Assembly (NCBI GenBank): GCA_023379555.1
Contig: JAMCQR010000018.1
Location: 1 to 11,089, forward strand
Source of the DNA: Thermoplasmatota archaeon
Lineage (GTDB): Archaea > Thermoplasmatota > Thermoplasmata > Thermoplasmatales > GCA-001856825
Reading direction: 5' to 3'
DNA: 11,089 nucleotides
The notes under the pieces are model-generated. The model was given only the letters and a program-made list of their open reading frames with translations. It ran no database searches and was not told where the DNA came from. This document shows positions 6,065 to 11,089 of this stretch, piece by piece. The position numbers and the translations under genes were made by a program. Positions within the stretch are counted from its first letter, which is position 1; each line of letters starts with the position of its first letter.

Positions 6065-6616
6065 ATGGCTGAACAGAAAGTAAAGAATGAGAACATAAAG
6101 TACATAGTTAGACTAGCAAACACAAACCTTGATGGCACCAGACAGGCTGTGTATGCTATTTCGAATATAAGGGGAATTGGTTACAGGACCGCCGAAATAT
6201 TGCTGAAGAAGATGAACATTCCAAGGAACGTTAAACTGGGGGAACTGGAAGACAGCAAGATTGAGGAAATTAAAGAGACTCTTGAGAAGAAATACAGTGA
6301 AATCTATCCGAGCTGGACGCTAAACCACCAGAAGGATATCCAGACCGGAGAGAATCTGATGAAAGTGGGACCCGATCTTGGAGTTGCACTCCAGGACGAC
6401 ATCAACAGGATGAAGAGGTCTAGAAGTTATAGGGGTACAAGACACGAGAAGGGCAAGAAGGTAAGAGGTCAGAGAACAAGATCAAATGGCAGGAAGGGAC
6501 TGGCAGTGGGAGTTATGAAGAAAAGAGGAGAGGCGGCGGCACCTGCAGAAGTCGGGGCAGCCCCAGCTGCAGCGCCTGCAGCTGCACCTGCGCCAGCAGA
6601 GGAACAGAAGAAGTGA
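6065..6616 (+). CDS. rps13: 30S ribosomal protein S13 (uS13), with Ala/Pro-rich C-terminal tail
   Basis: uS13 sits in the head of the small subunit and contacts the P-site tRNA and the subunit bridges. The body is clear: YIVRLANTNLDGTRQAVYAI (13-32), the helix-hairpin-helix-like NIRGIGYRTAEILL (34-47), and the basic C-terminal core RSYRGTRHEKGKKVRGQRTR (120-139) followed by GRKGLAVGVMKKR (142-154). The usual archaeal protein ends near there, at about 150 aa. This one continues for about 29 residues composed mostly of Ala and Pro and ending in EEQKK, for 183 aa in all. The ATG at 6065 follows a short leader. It is the first gene of the operon, with six bases to rps4. The tail resembles the flexible linkers of ribosomal stalk proteins, but no role is known to me. 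Confidence 0.96.
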   Translation: MAEQKVKNENIKYIVRLANTNLDGTRQAVYAISNIRGIGYRTAEILLKKMNIPRNVKLGELEDSKIEEIKETLEKKYSEIYPSWTLNHQKDIQTGENLMKVGPDLGVALQDDINRMKRSRSYRGTRHEKGKKVRGQRTRSNGRKGLAVGVMKKRGEAAAPAEVGAAPAAAPAAAPAPAEEQKK

Positions 6617-6622
6617 TGATTT

Positions 6623-7198
6623 ATGGGAGATCCAAGAAAAATTAGGAAGAAATACGAAACTCCGAGACATCCTTTCGAAGGCGAGAGAATAAAGGCTGAG
6701 AACCAGATCGTCGGGGCTTATGGCCTGAAGAACAAGAGAGAACTGTGGAAGGCAGAATCTGAGCTCAGGAAGTACAGGACCAACGCGAGGGATATCCAGG
6801 CGAGTCTGAGACTCGGAGACGCGAGAGCGATTGAACAGATAAAGAGTATGGTAGGGAGATTGTCAAGATACGGAATAATCAGCGAGAGCGCCACTGCAGA
6901 TGACATCCTTGCACTTAACATTCAATCCTTCCTGGAGAGAAGGCTCCAGACATTGGTTATGAGGAAAGGGCTTGCACGTACTCCGGGTATGGCCAGACAG
7001 TTCATAGTTCACGGGCACATTGCAGTAGGTGACAGGAAAGTTACAATACCTGGCTACAAGGTCCTGAAGAATGAGGAGGAATCGGTCAGCTATGCTCCGA
7101 ATTCTCCGATAGCAAACGAGCTGCATCCGATGAGAGTAGTCGGGCAGCAACAGGGGACTGCGCCTGAACAACAGCAGAAGAATAAGGAGGAAGCATAA
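6623..7198 (+). CDS. rps4: 30S ribosomal protein S4 (uS4)
   Basis: uS4 is a primary 16S rRNA binder that nucleates assembly of the small-subunit body. At 191 aa it matches the archaeal form. [17 protein letters not shown] (2-18) and [12 protein letters not shown] are typical archaeal S4 N-terminal segments. The S4 RNA-binding fold follows with [20 protein letters not shown] and [17 protein letters not shown]. The C-terminus carries a Gln-rich and charged tail (QQQ...[10 protein letters not shown]). It starts six bases after the rps13 stop. Its TAA shares one base with the ATG of rps11 (TAATG). Confidence 0.97.
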   Translation: MGDPRKIRKKYETPRHPFEGERIKAENQIVGAYGLKNKRELWKAESELRKYRTNARDIQASLRLGDARAIEQIKSMVGRLSRYGIISESATADDILALNIQSFLERRLQTLVMRKGLARTPGMARQFIVHGHIAVGDRKVTIPGYKVLKNEEESVSYAPNSPIANELHPMRVVGQQQGTAPEQQQKNKEEA

Positions 7199-7581
7199 TG
7201 GGAAAGTTAGGGGTCGTCAACATTTACGCTTCACAGAATAACACAGTTATCACCGTAACAGACATCACGGGGTCCGAAACACTTGCAAAGGCATCTGGAG
7301 GTATGGTTGTCAAGGCAGATAGGGATGAGAGTTCGCCCTACGCAGCCATGAAAGAGATCGATCTTATCGTTGAGAAACTGAGGGAGAAGGAGATCACGGA
7401 TGTGGTCATCAAGATCAGAGCCCCAGGTGGGGCGAAGAGCCACAACCCAGGACCAGGTGCTCAGGCTGCAGTTAGGGCATTGGCAAGGGCAGGAATAAAG
7501 ATTGCAAGGATAGAGGATGCAACACCCATTCCCCACGATGGAACCAAGAAGAAAGGGGGGAAGAGGGGAAGAAGAGTATGA
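7198..7581 (+). CDS. rps11: 30S ribosomal protein S11 (uS11)
   Basis: uS11 lies on the platform of the small subunit near the mRNA exit and the E-site. The 127-aa product has all family landmarks: [18 protein letters not shown] near the start, the [18 protein letters not shown] stretch, [21 protein letters not shown] in the middle, and the basic C-terminus [11 protein letters not shown] followed by [18 protein letters not shown] lies upstream of the ATG, inside the end of rps4. The stop overlaps the rpoD start as ATGA, so translation is probably coupled through to the polymerase subunit. Confidence 0.97.
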   Translation: MGKLGVVNIYASQNNTVITVTDITGSETLAKASGGMVVKADRDESSPYAAMKEIDLIVEKLREKEITDVVIKIRAPGGAKSHNPGPGAQAAVRALARAGIKIARIEDATPIPHDGTKKKGGKRGRRV

Positions 7582-8399
7582 GCGAAAGTATCAAGATACT
7601 TGAAGAGGGAGATTCGTTCATCAGGTTCGAGCTGAGCGATGTAACTCCAGCATATGCGAACCTTCTGAGGAGAACCCTCATAAATGACATTCCCAAGCTG
7701 GCCATTTCAAAGGTCAATTTCCATCATGGAGAGATCAGGCAAGAAGGGGAGAAGGTATATTCATCCCTTACCTCACTCTTCGACGAAGTCATTGCATCGA
7801 GACTCGGCATGATTCCACTGCCCACAGACCTGAAAATGAATGAAAGGGAAAATTGCAGTTGTGGCGGGGCCGGATGCTCGCTCTGTACGGTGAACTACAG
7901 CCTGTTTGTTGTTGGCCCAAAAAAAGTGATGAGCGGAGACCTGGTCGCAGTCGGAGACACCGAGATGTCGCCGAATGACAAGGAAATACCCATCGTGGAA
8001 CTGAACGAAAGACAGGCAATGATCCTGGATGCAGAAGCTGTCGTTGGACGGGCAAGAGAACACGCCAGGTTCCAGACGACCAGCGGAGTGTCGTACAGAT
8101 ATGGAAGGGAGCTGAAAGTCTCAGCAAAGGAACTGGAACTCGATGAAATCATCAAGCACTCTCCCAAGAATGTCCTGAAGAAGAATGACAAGGAGGTCGT
8201 GTTCACTGCAGATTACCCATCAAAGTGGATCGGCAAGCTCTACAGGATGGATTCGTTGGAAGTAAAGGAAGACGAAAAAAGATTTATATTCTATTTTGAA
8301 ACTGACGGTAGCCTGAAACCAAATGAGGTCCTCGAATATGCGCTTTCCAGAATAAAGGAAAGGCTCTCAGGTATCGTGGAAACGGTTCCGGGCGAATAA
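7578..8399 (+). CDS. rpoD: DNA-directed RNA polymerase subunit D (Rpo3)
   Basis: This is the archaeal counterpart of eukaryotic Rpb3 and of bacterial alpha. It dimerises with subunit L to nucleate polymerase assembly. The 273-aa protein shows the alpha-like motif [19 protein letters not shown] (25-43), a [16 protein letters not shown] segment (69-84) and the C-terminal alpha-like dimerisation helix (about 246-266). A Cys cluster [11 protein letters not shown] places C93, C95, C100 and C103 like the zinc motif of Rpb3. These are the only four Cys in the protein, so the third domain (about 170-225), which in some archaea carries Fe-S clusters, cannot hold one here. It starts by ATGA overlap with rps11 and ends 18 bases before srp54. 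Confidence 0.97.
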   Translation: MSESIKILEEGDSFIRFELSDVTPAYANLLRRTLINDIPKLAISKVNFHHGEIRQEGEKVYSSLTSLFDEVIASRLGMIPLPTDLKMNERENCSCGGAGCSLCTVNYSLFVVGPKKVMSGDLVAVGDTEMSPNDKEIPIVELNERQAMILDAEAVVGRAREHARFQTTSGVSYRYGRELKVSAKELELDEIIKHSPKNVLKKNDKEVVFTADYPSKWIGKLYRMDSLEVKEDEKRFIFYFETDGSLKPNEVLEYALSRIKERLSGIVETVPGE

Positions 8400-8417
8400 A
8401 GAGACTGGTGACCTATA

Positions 8418-9785
8418 ATGGTGTTGGATTCCCTAGCGAAGAGCCTGCGTGAAGCGCTGAAGAAGATCAACAGGAGCTCTCTCGTAGACGACAGACTAGT
8501 GGGAGAGATTGTGAAGGAGATGCAGAGGGCACTTCTAATGGCTGATGTCGACGTTTCTTTGACACTTGACATCACAAACAACGTCGAAAAGAGGGCAAAG
8601 GAGGAACCCGTACCAAAGAATTCCAACCCGAGGAATCATCTCATTAAGATCATTTATGAAGAACTGCTGAGGATCCTGGGAAAACCGAGAGAATTCCACA
8701 TAAAACCAGCCATACTGATGCTCGTTGGACTGTACGGGCAGGGAAAGACGACGAGTGCGGGAAAGATTGCAAAATTTTACATGAAGCATGGCTACAAGGT
8801 CGTTCTCATTGCTGCGGACACACAGAGAGTCGGGGCATACGAGCAGCTGGAACAGGTCTCAACATCCGTGGGAGCTAGCTTCTTCGGCATCTACGGGGAG
8901 AAAGACAGCAGGAAAGTTGTGAAGGAAGGGCTTGAAAAGTTCAAGGACTGGGACGTAAAAATCATAGATACGAGCGGAAGAAACGCCATCGATTCTTCGC
9001 TGACTAAGGAAATTACCGACATCAACGGCATTGCCAAACCAGACGAAGTTGTGCTCATTTTGGATGCGACGATCGGCCAGCAGGCAGGAAAACAGGCCAA
9101 GGCATTCAATGAGTCCGTGAGGATTACTGGAGTTTACATTACAAAGTTGGACGGGACAGCGAAGGGAGGAGGTGCACTCAGTGCAGTAGCAGCTACCGGT
9201 GCCCCCATACTATTCATAGGAACTGGGGAGCACATGGAGGATATGGAATATTTCAACCCTGCAAGGTTCCTCTCAAGGCTGCTTGGAATGGGAGATTTCG
9301 AGACCCTGATGGCCGCTGCAAAAGAGTTCCAGAATGAAATAGATGAAAACTCAATAGAGAAGATGTCCCAAGGTAAATTCACGCTCAAGGAAATGTACGA
9401 CATCTGGGACCAGATGAACAAGCCTGGTCTTTTCAAGAAGTTGTTCGATTCACTGCCAATGGCAGCAGGCGGGGCAGTCAGGAAGGACGCGGACGACCAA
9501 TTTTTTGATGAGTCTGAAAACAAGCTGAAGAAATACAAGGTGATCATGGATTCCATGACATACTGGGAAATGGAGAACCCTGACGAGATCAAGGGTTCCA
9601 GGGTCGAGAGAATAGCATCAGGATCTGGTTATAATACGACTGACGTAAAAGATCTGCTCAAGGACTACAAGAGAGTTAAGGACATGGTCAAGAACATCAG
9701 GGGTAACAGGAAGATACTCAGCATGATGAAGAAGCAGTTCAAGGGCGCGAATCTTCCAGAAGACTTGAGCAATCTGTCTCAGTGA
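8418..9785 (+). CDS. srp54: signal recognition particle protein SRP54 (Ffh homologue), GTPase
   Basis: SRP54 binds signal peptides on ribosome-nascent chains, binds 7S RNA, and docks with FtsY at the membrane through paired GTPase domains. The 455-aa product has the N domain (about 1-90), the G domain (about 97-295) and the M domain (about 310-440). GTPase motifs: G1 GLYGQGKT (104-111), G2 DTQR (134-137), G3 DTSG (184-187, usually DTAG), G4 TKLD (242-245) and GTGE (268-271). The RNA-binding part of the M domain has SMTYWEMENP (379-388) and SRVERIASGSG (394-404). The Met-rich groove includes SMMKKQF near the end. The ATG at 8418 has GGTGA a few bases upstream. It is probably the last gene of the ribosomal/RNA polymerase operon. 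Confidence 0.97.
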   Translation: MVLDSLAKSLREALKKINRSSLVDDRLVGEIVKEMQRALLMADVDVSLTLDITNNVEKRAKEEPVPKNSNPRNHLIKIIYEELLRILGKPREFHIKPAILMLVGLYGQGKTTSAGKIAKFYMKHGYKVVLIAADTQRVGAYEQLEQVSTSVGASFFGIYGEKDSRKVVKEGLEKFKDWDVKIIDTSGRNAIDSSLTKEITDINGIAKPDEVVLILDATIGQQAGKQAKAFNESVRITGVYITKLDGTAKGGGALSAVAATGAPILFIGTGEHMEDMEYFNPARFLSRLLGMGDFETLMAAAKEFQNEIDENSIEKMSQGKFTLKEMYDIWDQMNKPGLFKKLFDSLPMAAGGAVRKDADDQFFDESENKLKKYKVIMDSMTYWEMENPDEIKGSRVERIASGSGYNTTDVKDLLKDYKRVKDMVKNIRGNRKILSMMKKQFKGANLPEDLSNLSQ

Positions 9786-9842
9786 CTGAACCTCTCAAAA
9801 TTTATGCTGAAAAGTCAATTCTAATCTCTTTGCAATTTTCAT

Positions 9843-9857
9843 CTCATTACCAATGAG
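9843..9857. terminator. perfect 6-bp hairpin between convergent genes, possible termination region
   Basis: CTCATT (9843-9848) and AATGAG (9852-9857) form a perfect stem with a 3-base loop. It lies in the 100-bp gap between the ends of srp54 (plus) and the nucleotidyltransferase gene (minus). T-rich tracts precede it (9818-9842). Archaeal termination relies mainly on T tracts, so the hairpin itself may be incidental. Confidence 0.3.
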
Positions 9858-9885
9858 TTAGAGAGACTTCCGCAAACTGAAAATG

Positions 9886-10527
9886 CTATGTGGTTATCTT
9901 AAGTAGTCGTTTGAAAAGGTGTTCCACCGTCGGGTGGTCCATTCTTGCGTACTTTTCAATTGCCGCTTTTTGATCCGATACTTTCTCTAGAAAATTTATA
10001 AGGAAACTATATTCACTCAACGAATGTCCAAGATAAACTGTATCGACCTCTCTGCCTCCTTTGGATTCATCTAGTAGGGCGAGAATATCTCCGTAGTCTT
10101 TCACTAGTTTGCCTCTTTCCCAGTCCTCATCTTGAGAAGTTTTGCTATCTATCCTATTTGATCTGTCCCAAGCGGCTTTTATTTTGTACATCAGTAGCAG
10201 ACTCCTCGTGGGAACCTTTACTACAGTCCTGTTTCGCAGAGATTTCTTAACTGTCTGACCATCCAATTTGTCAAAATTCAACTCTTCAGTGCGTCCCTCA
10301 AATCTGTATCTTTCCTCTTTATTTCCGAAATCCAAATAGATTGGTCCATAATTTGTTCTTTTGAATATAGTGTGATTTTTTCCAATAGATTTAGACCGAA
10401 CGAAGCCACGTTCTTTGATCAAACGAAAAGATATCTCCTTTCTCGTCTTGCTGTTTGCAACCAGGTCGATGTCAGTGGAACCATACCAGCTGTTGTAAGA
10501 GTCAACCGCCCAACCGCCAACCAGCAC
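9886..10527 (-). CDS. AbiEii-like nucleotidyltransferase toxin, intact 3' portion (5' part interrupted by a stop)
   Basis: The open stretch of 213 codons from GTG encodes a minimal nucleotidyltransferase of the AbiEii/DUF1814-like kind, the toxin partner in AbiE type IV toxin-antitoxin or abortive-infection pairs. The motif LVGGWAVDSYNSWYGSTDID (2-21) carries the GG and the metal-binding D19 and D21. YLDF (64-67) supplies the likely third acid, D66. LLLMYKIKAAWDR (110-122) and LVKDYGDILALL (141-152) match the KxxA...KDxxDI element of the family. The conserved core begins right at the GTG, too close to the N-terminus for the fold. The missing part lies upstream in the same frame behind a TAA (separate entry). 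Translation could restart here, but the protein is probably truncated or dead. The AbiEii assignment is moderate: another MNT-fold family is possible. Confidence 0.72.
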   Translation of the reverse strand: MLVGGWAVDSYNSWYGSTDIDLVANSKTRKEISFRLIKERGFVRSKSIGKNHTIFKRTNYGPIYLDFGNKEERYRFEGRTEELNFDKLDGQTVKKSLRNRTVVKVPTRSLLLMYKIKAAWDRSNRIDSKTSQDEDWERGKLVKDYGDILALLDESKGGREVDTVYLGHSLSEYSFLINFLEKVSDQKAAIEKYARMDHPTVEHLFKRLLKITT

Positions 10528-10638
10528 TAATTTGGGAGAGTCTACGCTTTATTCATTTTTGGATACTGATTTCCAAATGAAAGTCAGTTCCTCCAATGAA
10601 GCTTCTATTAGCCCAAATGACTGCTCATAGCTTGGCAT
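10528..10638 (-). pseudogene. 5' end of the AbiEii-like gene, cut off by an in-frame TAA
   Basis: An ATG at 10636-10638 opens a reading frame identical in phase to the nucleotidyltransferase. It runs 29 codons (MPSYEQSFGLIEASLEELTF and nine more) to TAA at 10549-10551, then seven sense codons (SVDSPKL) into the GG...DxD core. The peptide reads like the usual N-terminal helices of this fold. The ATG overlaps the 3' end of the upstream partner gene, as in bicistronic AbiE pairs. A nonsense mutation or a base-call error would both give this pattern. Confidence 0.65.
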
Positions 10639-10753
10639 AATAATCGACCATGGCTCTTGTCAAGTCGCGTGTACTGTATCCTGAACCCGCGAGGTCAAGA
10701 ATCGTTTGTTCGGGAGTTGTCAGTACAATTGACTCTAATTGTCTTGCACCAGT
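10625..10753 (-). pseudogene. 3' remnant of an AbiEi-like antitoxin/regulator gene, cut by the second TnpB element
   Basis: One frame runs from the transposon end to TGA at 10625-10627, giving 42 residues. These include SIVLTTPEQTILDLAGSGYS and end in RAMVDYYAKL. The TPEQTILDL element resembles the TPERTLLDL stretch near the C-terminal end of AbiEi-type antitoxins and related winged-helix regulators. Its stop overlaps the ATG of the nucleotidyltransferase frame by 14 nt, the arrangement expected of an antitoxin-toxin pair. The 5' part is not in the window; it may lie beyond the element or be lost. Confidence 0.55.
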
Positions 10754-10870
10754 GACATCCTCCCCCAGCTAACGCAGGGGGCTTCCCGTTTCAGCGACCG
10801 GAGTTGCCATTGCTGGCAGAGCTCCGATCTCCACGGGCGTGAATTCGGGAGTGCCCCTCCCTATCTTTGT
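10737..10870 (-). ncRNA. candidate omega-RNA of the second TnpB element, with guide in the antitoxin remnant
   Basis: By the same logic as for the first element, the scaffold should end at 10753 after the right-end hairpin and GAGGATGTCA. It is preceded by TGAAACGGGAAG (10782-10793), matching the first element's conserved block. The guide would begin CTGGTGCAAGACAATT (10752-10737). The 5' limit is arbitrary. Confidence 0.38.
10753..10781 (-). repeat. right-end hairpin and terminal GAGGATGTCA of the second TnpB element
   Basis: On the minus strand CCCCC (10781-10777) pairs with GGGGG (10766-10762), with an inner GC/GC pairing around GTTA and a T-T mismatch. GAGGATGTCA follows (10762-10753). 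The stem loop contains the stop codon of tnpB (TAG at 10769-10771), so coding and structural RNA functions overlap directly. Confidence 0.7.
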
Positions 10871-11089
10871 CAGTCCCATATTGCGTATATTTATTGCGGC
10901 ATTCAGGTCCCTGTCCATGGCAAGGCCACAGACACCACAATGATATATGCGGTCAGACAACTTCATGTCGTCTTTAATGTTGCCGCATTTTGAGCATTTC
11001 TGTGACGTGTGCATGGGATCTACCAGTACAACAACAACACCAGCACTTTCAGCCTTGTACGTTGTATACTGGATTATACTGTTCCATGA
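10769..11089 (-). CDS. tnpB: TnpB, C-terminal part (N-terminus beyond window)
   Basis: The reading frame stays open to the window edge: reading in from position 11089 it gives SWNSIIQYTTYKAESAGVVV, then VLVDPMHTSQKCSKCG. This is the region between RuvC-II and the zinc finger in TnpB. The zinc finger CX2CX15CX2C and the RuvC-III motif DRDLNAAINI, with its catalytic Asp, are intact. After NIRNMGLTKIGRGTPEFTPVE, also shared with copy 1, the tail diverges to end in GSPLR. About 106 codons are visible and nothing shows damage, so the gene is cut by the window rather than truncated. The stop lies in the loop of the right-end hairpin. Confidence 0.92.
   Translation of the reverse strand, partial: SWNSIIQYTTYKAESAGVVVVLVDPMHTSQKCSKCGNIKDDMKLSDRIYHCGVCGLAMDRDLNAAINIRNMGLTKIGRGTPEFTPVEIGALPAMATPVAETGSPLR

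Larger units (their letters stand above)
10753..11089 (-). mobile_element. right part of a second IS1341-type tnpB element, continuing past the window edge
   Basis: The element is in the opposite orientation to the first and only its right end and the 3' part of tnpB are visible. Its end is identical to that of the first element over the last 10 bases. By eye the coding DNA near the zinc finger is about three-quarters identical to copy 1. The two are therefore related but not recent duplicates. The boundary at 10753 is followed directly by antitoxin-like coding sequence. Confidence 0.7.

Noticed and set aside
9134..9592. Minus-strand 152-codon open frame inside srp54
   Set aside because: It is antisense to the G and M domains of SRP54, and its Ser/Phe/Ile-rich translation is what reversed Lys/Glu-rich coding gives.
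8418..9785. SRP54 GTPase motif changes (GLYGQGKT, DTQR, DTSG) as a sign of an altered GTPase
   Set aside because: The catalytic Lys/Thr, the Asp of G3 and the G4 TKLD are intact, and G1 variation of this kind exists in archaeal SRP54, so no functional claim is justified.
9786..9885. A small RNA gene in the gap after srp54
   Set aside because: Apart from one 6-bp hairpin and T-rich tracts, no tRNA-like fold, promoter or conserved structure could be seen.
10739..10993. Plus-strand 84-codon open frame at the right edge
   Set aside because: It runs antisense across the second tnpB and its right-end hairpin, with no independent support.
1..11089. CRISPR array or tRNA/rRNA genes
   Set aside because: No regularly spaced direct repeats and no recognisable tRNA or rRNA segments were found on either strand by eye.

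Overview
The window reads as archaeal chromosome, most likely from the Thermoplasmata (Thermoplasmatales-like). The evidence is an archaeal S13-S4-S11-RpoD ribosomal/RNA polymerase cluster, an archaeal-type SRP54, an archaeal-type dihydroneopterin aldolase, an archaeal/eukaryal-type Trm1, and AT-rich TATA-like boxes about 20-25 nt from the start codons of leaderless-looking genes. GC content is moderate by eye. No closer assignment is made, because no search could be run.

Layout. (1) Positions 1-3852, minus strand: a tightly packed five-gene run. In transcription order it encodes an enolase-superfamily N-acylamino acid racemase/OSBS-like enzyme, an M20D amidohydrolase, dihydroneopterin aldolase (MptD type), a THEP1-like NTPase and tRNA (guanine-26) dimethyltransferase Trm1, which runs off the left edge. 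Most genes overlap by a few bases, which suggests translational coupling. Racemase plus deacylase looks like a small module that interconverts D- and L-amino acids through N-acyl intermediates. (2) 3918-4673, minus: a lone ABC transporter ATPase with no permease beside it. (3) 4764-6013, plus: a stand-alone IS200/IS605-group (IS1341-type) element encoding a full-length TnpB with intact RuvC residues. Its right end and presumed omega-RNA finish 7 bp before the TATA box of the next operon. (4) 6065-9785, plus: rps13, rps4, rps11, rpoD and srp54, closely spaced and probably one operon. (5) 9786-11089, minus: an accessory patch. It holds an AbiEii-like nucleotidyltransferase toxin gene with an in-frame stop after codon 29, the 3' remnant of its AbiEi-like partner, and the right end of a second, related TnpB element that abuts this remnant and continues past the window edge.

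The most interesting structural signal is shared by the two TnpB elements. Both end in a hairpin followed by the same 10 bases (GAGGATGTCA), preceded by a second conserved block. This places the omega-RNA scaffold/guide junction in both copies. The predicted guides are then the flanking host sequences: the ribosomal operon promoter for copy 1 and the antitoxin gene for copy 2.
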